From assembly GCA_960531495.1 (NCBI GenBank), contig OY482849.1, positions 35,169,252 to 35,233,251 on the forward strand: a DNA stretch of 64,000 bases. Reading direction: 5' to 3'. The DNA comes from Zeus faber. Taxonomy: Eukaryota > Chordata > Actinopteri > Zeiformes > Zeidae. The position numbers were made by a program, and so were the translations under genes. The stretch's first letter is position 1. Every line of letters starts with the position of its first letter. Below are positions 11,196-22,789 of the stretch, piece after piece. The notes under the pieces were generated by a model. It did not search any database. It was not told the DNA's origin and saw only the letters and a list, made by a program, of their open reading frames with translations.

Positions 11196-12090
11196 TTTTG
11201 TCGTAGAATTAGAAATTATTATTTTCAACACACTGCGAGTGTCTCTTCTCCTCCACATCTGTCAGCTCCGTACGTTCTTCTCTCATCAGACTTTTTTCCT
11301 AATTCTACTCAGGTTGTTCTGCCCTCTCAAGTGAAGATATTGTAAAATATATCAGATTTTATTGAATTGGAGAACACTTTATCTTTAAATGATTACTCTT
11401 CGGTTCTATGCAAAAGCTCCGCTTCAGTGATACAGTACGCAGTTTATTTTCAGATAACGTCACATTAGAAATCAAATTTATTTTGTCTTGACGGTCAAGA
11501 TCCATGTCGGACAATATTACCCACAAACACCGGGGGAGAATCGTGAACCTGCTTGTGTTTTCCAAGATTGAAATCGAACGCTCATTCAGATGGAATTTTG
11601 ATTTTGAATCGGAATTGTGACACCCCTAATTCCATCACTGAACATTTTCCTTATTTTCAGTGTCAGTTTCGATAAATGTCATAGTATCACATACTTTCCT
11701 TGACTCATCTCCCCATCTTCCTCTAGAACCTTAAAAGTGAAGTCATCTTTGAAGAAAGGAGCTTGGCAGACAGTGAGGTGTGTGAATGTGGCAAGCCAGA
11801 GCAGACTGCCCAATGGCATTACCCCGATTGCAGATATAAAGTCTAAATGCAGCGAGACAACTGCGAAATGAATCAACAAGAGTAACGTTGTAACAGGTTG
11901 TTTTTTGGGAGTAACTGGAATATTATGACTGAAATTGTATTAGTAATGTGTGGCACTACTCGTTACTGTCTAAAGTAATAATATCACGGTAATAGTAACA
12001 CTGATCCTGCTGTAAGTGCTCAGAGCAGTGTATGTGAGGTGAGGGTATGTGTGCATGGCGGGAGGCAGGGGAAAGAAAACCTTCAGTTTT
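11196..12090. other. No recognisable gene
   Basis: The stretch is AT-rich with no motif-bearing frame and no clear element ends. Confidence 0.4.
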
Positions 12091-12866
12091 ACATTACATT
12101 TACATTTACATTTAGTCATTTAGCAGACGCTTTTATCCAAAGCGACTTACAAGGGAGAATAACATTCAGCTCCATTGCGACAGAGATTAGTGTAACAACA
12201 ACATTCGTGTAACAATAAATACTGCAAGGTGGTGCTAAGTAATTGTAGGTTAGGACAGGAGGTACTCACTGAAGAGCTGGGTCTTCAGGTGCTTCTTAAA
12301 GACAGAGAGGGAGGTCCCCGCTCTGGTCATTTTTGGCAGCTCGTTCCACCAACGTGGAACTACAAATGAGAATAGCCTGGATTGCCGTGGCTGTATGGCC
12401 GGCAGAGCCAGGCGACGCTCATTTGACGAGCGCAGCATCCGGGGGGCAACATGTGCTCTTACAAGAGCATTTAAGTAGGCGGGAGCATTCCCAGCAATCA
12501 CTCTGTAGGCCAGCATAAGAGACTTGAACTTGATGCGGGCGGCTACAGGTAACCAGTGGAGCTCGATGAGCAGAGGAGTGACATGTGCCCTCTTTGGCTG
12601 GTTGAACACCAGTCGCGCCGCCGCATTCTGTATCATCTGAAGTGGCTTCACCGCACAGGCCGGCAAGCCTGTTAAGAGGGCGTTGCAGTAGTCGAGACGG
12701 GACAACACCAAGGTTTGTACCAGCAGTTGAGTGGCATATTGGGTCAGGTACGACCTGACTTTTCGGATGTTGAGTAGTGCGAAGCGGCAGGACCGGGAGA
12801 CGGCGGCAACATGGTCCGAGAATGTCAGTTGGTCATCAATAATGACACCAAGATTCCTTGCAGCAT
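12091..12866 (-). mobile_element. L2-type LINE, 3' end with partial ORF
   Basis: On the minus strand an open frame (12882-12250) encodes the region C-terminal to the reverse transcriptase, including NLGVIIDDQLTFSDHV, LLTGLPACAVKPLQMIQNAA and ELHWLPVAARIKFK, ending at TAA. About 160 bp of 3' UTR follows, ending in the GGATAAAAGCGTCTGCTAAATG tail and ATGTAAATGTAATG repeats. The LINE homology starts abruptly near 12866, so the copy is 5'-truncated. The frame is intact where present. Confidence 0.85.
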
Positions 12867-12991
12867 TTTGGAATGTTCTCAATCATCCATAACTGTGGAC
12901 TAACTGCCACCCAGTCACTCGTGAGCATAGTGCTAGCTCATTATAACCTTGTCTAACCTTGTGTGTACATGTGTTATGATGTGTTATTTCG

Positions 12992-15900
12992 AGAGTGGCG
13001 ATAGTGGCGCCGCCCCTAGCGGTCGCCTGCGCCAGCGCTCCGATTACTTTCTTACTCTTTAGTATTTTTTTCCTTTTTTTATCACAATGTTCGCCAGAAA
13101 AACATCAACAATTAACTCATACGACCGCGATGCACTCATGGATATAAAAATTTCCCTAAACGAACAACTTTGGGACTTTTTATCCATGGAAGCAGAGTGG
13201 CCGGCGGAAATCCTACGCGGGAACACTCGCAACAACAACTACAACAAAAATGGAGCCGCTGTTCCACGAGCCGGCCCACGGAGGAAGCACCGAGGTAAAC
13301 GAGGCGGCATTCGGGTCAGAATGAGGACGCAACCTTACCGTCCACCTCTGCCAAGCATCCTTCTTGCCAACGTCCAGTCCCTGGAGAACAAGATGGATGA
13401 ACTTCGAGCGAGGATTCAATTCCAGCGTGACACGAGGAACTGTTGCGTCCTCTGCCTGACGGAAACATGGCTGACCCCACTGGTGCCGGATGAAGCCATA
13501 CGTCCAGCCGAGGCCTTCTCCGTGTTCCGCGGCGACAAAACGGGAGAGTCGGGGAAATCCAAAGGTGGAGGCGTCTGCCTAATGGTAAACAACCGCTGGT
13601 CTAACGCCAACAACACCAAATTCCTCTCCCACTCCTGCTCGCCGAACCTGGAACAGCTGACCATACTATGCCGTCCATTTTATCTTCCCCGGGAATTCAG
13701 CACGGTCATCATTACAGCCGTTTATATCCCACCGCAAGCGGACACCGACGCAGCTCTGTCGGTTCTGTACGATGTGTTGTGCGGATTTCAGAACAGACAT
13801 CCCGACGCGGCTGTGGTGGTGACTGGGGACTTTAACAGGGCCAACCTGAAAAAAGTTCTGCCGAATTTCCACCAACATATGACGTGTGCCCGTAGGGGAG
13901 ACAGAACTCTGGACCATTGTTACACTCCTTACAAGAACGGATACAAGCCCGTGTCGCTTCCTGCTTTCGGGAAATCAGATCACGCCGCGATCTCGCTGCT
14001 TCCTGTTTACAGGCCTCTGATCGCGCGGGATCTGGTGATGACGAGGGAAGTGAAGCGGTGGACGGACCAATCAGAGGCTGCGCTTCAGGACGCTCTGACT
14101 GACGTAGACTGGGACATGTTCCGAGCGAGCTCAAGTGATGTCAGCGAGTTTACGGAGGTTGTAGTAAGTTTCGTGGCTACGCTCGCGGATGAAATCGTTC
14201 CCACGGTGAAAGTTCGGATATTTCCAAACCAGAAACAATGGGTTGATAAATCCATCCGCTGCGCTCTGAATGCGCGCACGGCCGCTTACAACGACGGACT
14301 TGTATCTGGTAACATGGACAACTACAAAGCGGCGTCGTACAATCTGCGGAGGGCGGTGAGGGACGCCAAACGGACGTACAGAGACACCGTGGAGCTGCAG
14401 ATGGAGCGGGGGGACACCAGACGCTTGTGGGAGGGGCTGCGAACAATAACAAACTACAAGAGCAGCTCCTCCCCAGCCACGAGTGTGGACGCCTCCCTGG
14501 CCAACCAACTGAACTCCTTCTATGCGCGGTTCGAGTCTGGCAGCAGCACCGCTAGCTCGCCAGCTAATTGGAGTTACACCGCTGGGGATGAGCGCGCACT
14601 CTCAGTGTCCGTGCACGAGGTCAGGAGGGCTTTGATGCGGGTGAACACCAGGAAAGCTGCGGGCCCAGATGGCATATCTGGGCGAGTACTGAAGACCTGT
14701 GCTAACCAGCTAGCTCCGGTGTTCACCACAATATTCAACATCTCCCTGGCTGAATCAGTGGTCCCGTCCTGCTTCAAGAGGTCCACCGTCGTTCCTGTCC
14801 CGAAGATCGCCTCTCCAACCTGCCTGAATGACTACCGTCCGGTGGCCCTCACCTCGGTGGTCATGAAGTGTTTCGAGAGGCTGATTAAAGATTACATCTG
14901 CGCCTCCCTTCCCCGCACCTTGGACCCGTTGCAGTTTGCGTACCGGCAGAACAGATCCACGGATGACGCGGTCTCCCAGGTACTGCACACCACGCTCACG
15001 CACCTGGATGGCCAGAAGGGGGCCTATGTGAGAATGCTGTTCATTGATTATAGTTCAGCTTTCAACACCATAGTTCCCACCAGACTGGCTGTCAAGCTGA
15101 TGGAGCTCGGATTGAATGGTCCGCTGTGCACCTGGATCCTGGACTTCCTCACAGGCCGCCCCCAGGTGGTCAAGGTGGGGAAGTACATGTCAAGCTCCCT
15201 CACCCTGAATACAGGATCCCCCCAGGGCTGCGTCCTCAGCCCCCTACTGTACTCCCTGTACACACATGACTGTGTGCCCAGGTCCAGCTCCAACACCATC
15301 ATCAAGTTTGCTGACGACACCGTGGTCGTGGGCCTGATCACCGACTGCGATGAGAAGGCCTACCGCGAGGAGGTGGCTGACCTGTCACTCTGGTGCCAGG
15401 ACAACAGCCTCCACCTGAACGTCAGCAAAACCAAGGAGCTGATTGTGGACTTTAGGCGTGGATCACAATCGAGGACGCATGCGCCCTTGTGGATTAATGG
15501 GACTTCTGTCGACAGGATGAGCAGCTTCAGATATCTGGGAGTCCACATCACAGAGGACTTAACATGGACTGTTCACACAGACACTCTTGTGAGAAAGGCG
15601 AGGTAGCGTCTCTACCACCTCAGGCAGCTGAGGAAATTCCGGGTCTCGGTGAGAATCCTCAAGTCCTTCTACTCTGGAGCAGTGGAGAGCATCCTGACAG
15701 GCAACATCACTGCCTGGTTTGGGAACTGTACTGCCCTGGACAGGTGGGCCCTGCAGAGGGTGGTGCGTTCAGCTGAACGTACCACTGGAACTACCCTCCC
15801 CCCCTTGCAGGAGTTATACACCAGGAGGTGTAGTAGCAGAGCCCGTAGGATCATGAAGGATCCTCATCACCCCAACAACGGACTGTTTCAGCTGCTGCGG

Positions 15901-16517
15901 TCAGGCAAGCGCCTCCGCAGTCACACAGCGAGAACAGAGAGACTGAGACGGAGTTTTTTCCCGCAAGCCATTAGAACTGTCAACGCTGACCTCACCAGGG
16001 GTCCTAACTGAGCCATGCACTAGGCTCCACTACCTACTGTACTGTATGTAGCATACTGTACCGCATACTGTGTCACTGTTCAGGGTTGTTCGTGATGCCG
16101 TATTGCTGCGCCGTACTGTTGTATACTGTGCTGTATTATCCCAAACACTACCTCACACTATTCACATTCACATGCCACTTTAATTCACATGCCACTTTAA
16201 ATGCACATATCTGTATATACATAGGCATATTCCTTCTATCTATTCCATTTTATTTCAATTAATTTTTATTGTATTTTATTCTATATATTTTTATCTTATT
16301 CTATAAGTATTCCACTTACTGTATTACGTTTTAGGAGTCAGTTAGTCGGTCTATTAGAAAGGAATTTTCTACTTTTTATTTTATTTTTTATTTTTTCCTA
16401 GGACATATTGTGTGCTATCACCGGGTGCGTTGCATTACATTTCACTGCATATATGTATGGAAGTATGTATATGTATGTGACAAATAAAAAATCTTGAATC
16501 TTGAATCTTGAATCTCT
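12992..16517 (+). mobile_element. Nearly full-length CR1/L2-clade LINE
   Basis: The element has a short GC-rich 5' UTR starting near GGCGATAGTGGCGCCGCC (12997), one long ORF (13087-16011), about 500 bp of 3' UTR and a tandem 3' tail CTTGAATCTTGAATCTTGAATC. Other 3'-end copies are at 935, 20051, 30347, 52557 and 57230. The 5' segment recurs only at 20003. The ORF has one internal stop, so the copy is recent but probably inactive. CR1 versus L2 clade placement is uncertain. Confidence 0.85.
13087..16011 (+). pseudogene. LINE endonuclease/reverse transcriptase ORF with one internal TAG
   Basis: The frame encodes 839 residues to a TAG at 15604-15606 and then continues in the same frame to TGA at 16009-16011, 974 codons in total. 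An APE-type endonuclease fills about residues 90-320, with LTETWL, TAVYIPPQAD, VTGDFN and GKSDH. The reverse transcriptase follows (about 510-780) with RKAAGPDGI, NDYRPVALTS, DYSSAFN, GSPQGCVLSPLLYSLY and the catalytic FADD near 15310. The C-terminal part after the TAG, with ILKSFYSGAVESILTG, looks normal. One nonsense change is the only defect seen. The start was set at the first ATG after the 5' UTR. Confidence 0.9.
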
Positions 16518-17895
16518 CTTCAAACATGAAACCACTGAATTTCTTTGCTTTGACAACGTGGATGTGCTGCACCTACTCCAGAGGAACCCGGCGACCCGGC
16601 TTTGGACCGGGAGCCATCGGTTGGGAACCGCTGGTCCGGGCAGATAGTACCTACATAGTAACAGCATATTTCATTGTGGTTTCAGCTCGTTCCCTGACTC
16701 TGTTCGCTCTCATTCCAATGCCGACCATTGGCTCGCTGCTGTCGCAGCAGGTCTGGGGATCTTCGTATGTTGAGTGAGGGATGCGTGTCGCTTCACTTCA
16801 CGTCTTATCTTAAATAAGTTCGCTTTACTTATACAGCTTCCGTCCTTTTGATGAGTCAATACTGTCAATAATGTTTCTTGTGTAAAAATCAAATAACGTT
16901 ATGCCGGCACAAACACACCGTAAAGAGGGGCTCGGACATGGGACACACACTTCTTCATTCAATTTGGAGAAGGAGCAAAATAAAAACATCTATAATATTA
17001 AAATCACACTGCTTTTATTTGTAGAAACAGGAAACGGCCACGCACAGCAGAGCGAGTGGTCAAGCACAGTTACTGGACCACCAGCTTTCTGCAGAGGCTC
17101 ATTTCCCTCTAACTGGGTGTGGCTATTAGCACCGCTGGTTTTTTACAATGAGGCTCATTTGCATAAAAAGGGGCCAATTTTGGGCCAAATGTATGAATAA
17201 TGTGGTAGCAAATGTAAACACGTGCAAATTGCACCGGTGCACCGAGACACAATTTGCGTGGCGGCACACTTCGCTGTTGGCGGGTGCTTTGGGAGTTACA
17301 CGGTTGCATTTTGTCTTATTTGCAGCAGTTTAGCGGCCGCAAAAGCTGTGCAGCCCTTTTGTGAAGTTGAGCAGCAGCTGTAGCACAGCGTAGTGTAGTT
17401 ACCAAGGTCAATAATGCCAATGCAGTACCAAATACACATCATTACGGACCAGATCTTTCCAGGTCTGAAAAAGTCAAAGAAAAGAACCTAGAGTTTTATT
17501 TTGGAAAGTGCTGAATCCTCTAGATTGGTTTATTAAGTCCCTCTGGAGTATTTGGGGAAAACTACCAATGAAGAAAGACTGTGCAGTGTCACCGCTTCCT
17601 AAGATATTATATACATCTGCATATCACACAAACAACTGCAGATACTTGAGTATGCACAGTTTTTGTCTAAAGACAAAGAACAAAATAACAAAAGAAAAAT
17701 TGCTTTTGCCGTTAATTTGTATTAATTATTGTGTTCAATCACTCACACTTTAATGGCTCAAGGAACAAGTGCCGTGCTCAGTCTTCACCTCTCTCCCCCA
17801 TTTCGGTACTTCCATTTTCTCACCATGCCCCACGAAGCATGGTGTAAACCCTGAGCCATACAAATAAAGTTATGCACGATGACCTTCTGCTCCTC
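16518..17895. other. No recognisable gene
   Basis: There is no frame with family resemblance. An AATAAA lies at 17863-17868, just before the SLC46-like exon, and is not obviously used. Upstream exons of that transporter were searched for by eye and not found here. Confidence 0.4.
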
Positions 17896-17900
17896 TCCAG

Positions 17901-18057
17901 GCATCACCCTCACCTCTCTGCAGCTGGCCTGTCAGGTTGCCAGTTGGGCGTACACCCCCGCCTACACCAAGATGTACCAGTACACCCTGGACCGGCTGCC
18001 GGGCTCGGTCTTCATTCTCTCCGGCGTCATGGCGGTTCTGGGCATCATTCCCATCAG
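17901..18057 (+). CDS. slc46a2: SLC46-like transporter, one exon
   Basis: The exon has an acceptor CTCTCCAG ending at 17900 and a donor CAG/GTACCG after 18057. It is 157 bp, entered with two bases of a split codon. It encodes two hydrophobic segments separated by AYTKMYQYTLDRLPG, ending VLGIIPIR. This resembles the last transmembrane helices of SLC46 family major-facilitator transporters, proton-coupled solute carriers at the plasma membrane or lysosome. The choice of slc46a2 leans on the sorting-nexin-30-like exon nearby, since SLC46A2 and SNX30 are neighbours in human. No other exon of the gene is visible, so it is partial or broken. Confidence 0.5.
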
Positions 18058-18914
18058 GTACCGGCCTTGACTTGGGCGTTTGAACACGTGCACGGCTCAC
18101 CAACGCCTCCCTGACCGTTCACACGCACAACGTCCACCTCGACGACCCGTAGTCACGCAGAGAAAGACGGAGATGGCGCTTGAGGTCTTTCTCTGGATGA
18201 TACGGTGCTGCCACGCAGCGGCAGACTGGAGATCATCTACGTCTTACATGTACGTCTACATCTGAGGAATCCTCCTCCGAGCTCGCCGCTCTGACAACGT
18301 CCCGTCCTTCTCCCCAACATCGTTGGCCGCCGCTCACCCCAGAGAAGCTGCCGCCAGCGGGCGGAGGAGCGCTGGCCGCTTTGAAGGACTCCGTTACCAC
18401 CGTCCAAGAGCGGCTCCCGCGCCGGTCACAGTGGCACCGGCGCCGGCGCAAGACGGGACGGAAGAACCGGTGTCTCCACCGGGGCCGGTCAGGGCTGAAC
18501 CACCTGAGAGCGACCTCTGAGGGAATGACAACTGTGAGAGGAGCAGCTTTACTTCATGTTGACGTCCCCCCTTGTGGTGTTGAGGTCAGATAAGTGCAGT
18601 GTATAAAAGTTATTACAAGTTACATATTTACTAGGGATGGGCATGAAGCTGTGTCAGCGTGAAGCTAAATACCTGCAACAGGCATCTTCAGTCAACAAGG
18701 GATGTTGCATCCAAACTGTACATGAAATACTCTGCCCTGTTATTATTATTATTCATATCATACTGTTGCACTCTGGTTGGGCCAATTCTAGTTTTCTTAA
18801 AAAAAAATCACTTCTCTTTGCAAATGGAAACAACGTACATGTTGATTTGCATATACAGCGAAGAAGTGAGATCCCATCACATGTGGTGACTGAGACACAT
18901 GTGGAGACAGATTC
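18058..18914. other. No firm gene; GC-rich block at 18250-18530
   Basis: A GC-rich block at about 18250-18530 has open frames on both strands but no recognised domain. If spliced from the 18057 donor to an acceptor at 18266, the frame would end within nine codons, giving a possible terminal exon of the SLC46-like gene. This is speculative. Confidence 0.25.
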
Positions 18915-19035
18915 TAATGCCAGATGTAAACAGACAGACTGAGAGCTGTCCACTTGTGATCGGATCGCCCAAGACGCATGTTAATGCCAGGTGTGAACAG
19001 ACTGACTTAGAGCTGTCCACTTGTGATCGGATCAC
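18915..19035 (+). repeat. 67-bp tandem repeat, left part (split by L2 insertion)
   Basis: The unit AATGCCAGGTGTGAACAGACTGACTTAGAGCTGTCCACTTGTGATCGGATCACCCAAGACGCATGTT-like (about 67 bp) is present nearly twice here and continues at 20531-20635. The last seven bases here, GGATCAC, are repeated at 20531-20537. Confidence 0.75.
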
Positions 19036-20530
19036 ATTTACAATACATTTACATTTATCAGATGCTTTTATCCAAAGCGACTTACAAGGGAGAATAACAA
19101 TCAAGCTACATTGCAACAGAAACATTAGTGTAACAAAAAAAAAAATACTGCTAAGTAGTGCTAAGTACTTAGTTAAGTGAGGAGGTGCTCTCTGAAGAGC
19201 TGGGTCTACAAGTGCTTCTTAAAGACAGAGAGGGAGGCCCCTGCTCTGGTGGTTGTTGGCAGCTCGTTCCACCGACGTGGAACTACAAATGAGAATAGCC
19301 TGGATCGCCGTGGTTGTGCAGCCGGTAGAGCAAGGCCACGCTCATTTGACGAAGGTAGCATCCTGGGGGTAACATGTGCTCTTACAAGAGCATTTAAGTA
19401 AGTGGGAGCATTCCCAACAATCAGGTAACCAAGCGGCTACAGGTAACCAGTGGAGCTGGATAAGCAGCGGAGTAATGTGTGCCCTCTTTGGCTGGTTGAG
19501 CACCAGTCGCACCGCCGCATTCTGTATCATCTGCAGCGGCTTCACCGCACAGGCCGGCAAGCCTGTTAAGAGAGCGTTGCAGTAGTCGAGACGGGAAATC
19601 ACCAAGGTTTGTACCAGCAGTTGAGTGGCATATTGGCTCGGGTATGGCCTGACTTTTCGGATGTTGAATAGTGCGAAGCGGCATGACCGAGAGACGGCGG
19701 CAACATGGTCGGAGAATGTCAGTTGGTCATGAATAATGACACCTAGATTCCTTGCAGCCTTTGTAGGAGCAAGAGATAAAGAGTCAATTTTGATATCAAT
19801 GTTGTGATAAATACCTTGTTTGGCCGGGAAGACCAACAGCTCCGTTTTCGCCATGTTTAGTTAAAGATGGTAATCCTTCATCCACGTGGATGTGGATGCG
19901 AGAACATCCGAGATCCGCGTCGAGACAGTGGGGTTGTCAGGCAGGAAGGACAGATAGAGTTGAGTATCATCCTCATAGCAGTGATATGATATCAGGATAT
20001 AAGGCGATAGTGGCGCCGCCCCTAGCGGTCGCCTGCGCCGGCGCTCCGGTATTACATTTCACTGCATATATGTATGGAAAATATGTATATGTATGTGACA
20101 AATAAAAATCTTGAATCTTGAAATCTTGAATGAAAAGCCATGTGAGCGATGATCGGGCCCAGTGAGGTGGTGTATATGGCAAAGAGGAGGGATCCCAGCA
20201 CAGAGCCTTGGGGCCCCCCTGTGGTGAGGTGGTGAGGCACAGACAACTGGCCTTGCCATGTCACACTGAACGAACGCCCAGTGAGGTAAGATTCTAACCA
20301 GGAAAGTGCACTGCCAGAGATGCCCATACTTGAGAGTATGGACAGGAGAATGCTGTGATTGACAGTGTCAAAAGCAGCTGATAGGTCGAGCAGAATGAGA
20401 ACCAAGGATTGGCCAGCAGCTCTAGCAGTTTTTAAGGCCTCTGTCGCAGACAACAGGGCTGTTTCAGTGGAGTGTCCGTTTATGAAATCAGATTGAAGTG
20501 GATCAAGAAGGTTGTTTCTTGCTTCACCCA
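19036..20530 (-). mobile_element. L2-type LINE, 5'-truncated, split by a short insertion
   Basis: The 3' tail at 19036-19100 carries the GCTTTTATCCAAAGCGACTTACAAGG signature. Frames at 19854-19342 and 20537-20130 encode the L2 reverse transcriptase with LLDLSAAFDTVNH, GGPQGSVLG and later NLGVIIHDQLTFSDHV. The frame is broken near 19430 (a gap in the C-terminal region) and by the 126-bp insert at 20003-20128. A 7-bp GGATCAC flanks both ends, fitting a target-site duplication inside the 67-bp tandem repeat. Confidence 0.85.
20003..20128 (+). mobile_element. 126-bp mini-element fusing the 5' and 3' ends of the resident LINE
   Basis: Bases 20003-20048 match 12997-13042 at the start of the long LINE with one difference. 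After GT, bases 20051-20128 match its 3' end from 16434 onwards, including ATTACATTTCACTGCATATATG and the CTTGAATCTTGA tail. The entire ORF is missing. In the parent, ATTAC occurs at both break points (13043-13047 and 16434-16438). The element sits inside the L2 copy in the opposite orientation. Confidence 0.85.
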
Positions 20531-20635
20531 GGATCACCCCAGACGCATGTTCATACCAGGTGTGAACAGATGTACGTAGAGCTGTCCACTTCTGATCGGA
20601 TCACCCAAGACGCATGTTCATGCCAGCTGTAAACG
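20531..20635 (+). repeat. 67-bp tandem repeat, right part
   Basis: This continues the unit interrupted at 19035: CAGACGCATGTTCATACCAGGTGTGAACAG, then a second diverged unit. Confidence 0.75.
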
Positions 20636-20967
20636 ATCCCCTGCGGCCATGCATTGAGCTAAGCTAGTTAGCATGAGATACTGGAAGGTGTATTTCCCTA
20701 ACTTGACAGGAGCTAGGTTAGCCCATCCCCTCTAGTCTATCTCAGTACTGGGCGTATAGGTCTTTCAAATGAATCTACACAACTGCACTTAAAGTTTTCA
20801 AAACATAAAAACGGAACAAAGTATAATTAAACAAAGGTAAATACATGTTTTGATGTATTTTTAGGATATTGGCTGCACGCTGTTCTTCCCTTAATCCTTT
20901 CACTCTCAGACTCTCAGCGTGAAGCACTAAACGAGCCTGAAAAACCCAAACTCCATCCCCCACCCAC

Positions 20968-21111
20968 CTTTGTGGAGGCTCTGTAGGTGATGTAGGTCTT
21001 CATGGTGGAGACGTGCTTCTTGGGGTCGTCCACGGTGACCAACAGGTCGCACGTTTCCGTCCAGTTGCGGCTTGAGCAGCGACGCCGCCGAACTGGACGT
21101 CTCCACCGGCG
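20968..21111 (-). pseudogene. snx30: Sorting-nexin-30-like exon with a probable frameshift
   Basis: On the minus strand the 3' part reads [20 protein letters not shown] then ITYRASTK, followed by a donor AAAG/GTGGGT after 20968. This matches the start of the PX (phosphoinositide-binding) domain of SNX30/SNX7, endosomal sorting nexins. Upstream, another frame reads [14 protein letters not shown], like the Ser-rich N-terminal segment just before the PX domain. The two join only with a frame change near 21050. A TGA lies just upstream in the second frame, and no acceptor with a pyrimidine tract is obvious. None of the later PX or BAR exons is seen to the left. Confidence 0.5.
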
Positions 21112-21238
21112 CTGCCAGTCAGTCCCCAATCCTGCCAGACGGATTCCGTTACCGTGACTACGTCGCAAAACAAAGAGACAACAGATTGTTCGACAACGAC
21201 GACGTCTCATTCTACGTCAATGGCAGCCTTGTGGCTGC

Positions 21239-21302
<64 letters not shown>
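21239..21302 (+). repeat. (CA)n microsatellite
   Basis: About 31 uninterrupted CA units. Confidence 0.98.
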
Positions 21303-21303
<1 letters not shown>

Positions 21304-21790
21304 CAGCACTAACATGGTATTTTGTAAAGAAAACAATGACATCACTCAATAACACAACAGATGACTTGGATTCCTCATCAACTGTTTCATCCAATTTTTT
21401 TTTTAAAGTTCAAGTTCAAGTTGTTTTTAAAGATGTCACATAAATAAAATTCAAACTTCCACATTCAACAGTTTTCATTATCACACATATTTGAACAAAG
21501 TGAGTCTTATGTTCCCATCAAACATGAAAAGCATTTCTAGAGAGTTATGAAATAACAGTAACAAGCAGAAGACTGGACAACAGCAGGTTGACAAACATCA
21601 ACATGACTCCAACACTTATTTTGACAGTAAAGTTATACACAGATGAAGGAATAATTACTATAAAAACATGTCATGTACATAAATGTACCACAGCATGGAA
21701 AGGCAATTACATACAGTGTTTATAAACTGTGATAAAAACACTTAATATTCAGTTCAGCTTTTTTGAGAGAGGATACTACACCTCCTCCAT

Positions 21791-22314
21791 CTAACACAGA
21801 GACGCTGAACCAAACCAAAACCTAAACGCAGGGTGGAGCGGTTCAGTGAATGTGGTGTAGAAGGTGTGAAGGTGTCTCAGTGTGTCAGAGGAAACTGAGT
21901 TGAAGGACAGAGTGCCAGCAGACCAGTCCACATACACTCCAACTCTGTGAAGACCAAAGGACGGAGGGAGATCTATGTCTGTCACACTTTTATTGTAGCA
22001 GACACAGTAACGATCTTTAGAACAAAACAGACTCCAGGACTTGTCATTGTATCCAAGATGGCAGTCGTCACCTCTTCCTTTCCTTCTGATTCCTCTGTAA
22101 GTCATTCCAAAACAAACACCTCCTTCCAACTCCATCTCCCAGTAGCAGCGTCCAGTCAGAGCTTCTCTACACAACACCTGTCTCCAGATGTCAAATATGT
22201 CTGGGTGATCAGGGCGTGGCTGCTCCTCTTGAACCTTCATCACCTTCCTCTTATTGTCAGACAGACAGAGTTGACTGTTTGCTGTGTTTGGGTCCAGTGT
22301 GAGTTTAACACCAT
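21791..22314 (-). CDS. NLR B30.2 (PRY-SPRY) terminal exon
   Basis: The acceptor CTCCACCAG precedes 22314 and the frame is open to TAG at 21793-21791. It reads GVKLTLDPNTANSQLCLS (PRY), then WEMELEGG, DDCHLGYNDKSWSL and VGVYVDWSAGTLSFNSVSSD (SPRY), a complete B30.2 fold of about 174 residues. This domain mediates protein binding in TRIM and fish NLR proteins. The split codon T/AT joins cleanly to the linker exon. No defect was seen. Confidence 0.88.
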
Positions 22315-22562
22315 CTGGTGGAGAACAAGACACAATACAGCAACAGTTTATAATCTAACATCCCTGTTTGGTTCATATATTGTGGATTGATCAACAGACA
22401 GATTGTCCATTTATCAGCAGTGTGATGAAGACACATGATGTCCACCATCATCTTCATTCTCAGTAGGATGTGAATGGATGGACGTCCCGTACTGCTGTGT
22501 GGATGGACTTTCCATCTAAATAGTTGATCAATAGTAATGAATCAAACTAAACAGACACTTAC

Positions 22563-22609
22563 ACTTCCTCAGCCCTGGTTTCAGCCTCCACGCTCCACCG
22601 TGCTCCACC
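22563..22609 (-). CDS. NLR linker exon
   Basis: A 47-bp exon with acceptor TTCTTCCCAG and donor AGT/GTAAGTG. It encodes VEHGGAWRLKPGLRK, the short conserved linker between the LRRs and B30.2 in fish NLRs. Its final T completes a Tyr codon with the next exon. Confidence 0.85.
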
Positions 22610-22789
22610 CTGGGAAGAACACAGTCAGAGCAGAACGTTCTCTGAGATCAGGGAAACACAGACATTAAGAAGCTCCCGTATCCATTGTTTCCCATCATGC
22701 ATCAGTCATATGTGCTGTCTAACAACAAAGCACGTTCCCCAGCATCCCAGTATGATTGACCACATGGTTGTAGAAGAGCTTGTCAGGGA

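Noticed and set aside
13832..14508. Minus-strand frames of 90-125 codons within the LINE
   Set aside because: They are shadows of the LINE ORF.
18233..18520. Open frames on both strands in a GC-rich block, possibly an snx30 or slc46a2 exon
   Set aside because: No recognisable domain and only weak splice signals; kept as unassigned sequence.
21072..21443. 123-codon + strand frame beginning [11 protein letters not shown]
   Set aside because: It lies opposite the snx30-like exon, runs into a CA repeat, and resembles no family; treated as antisense shadow.
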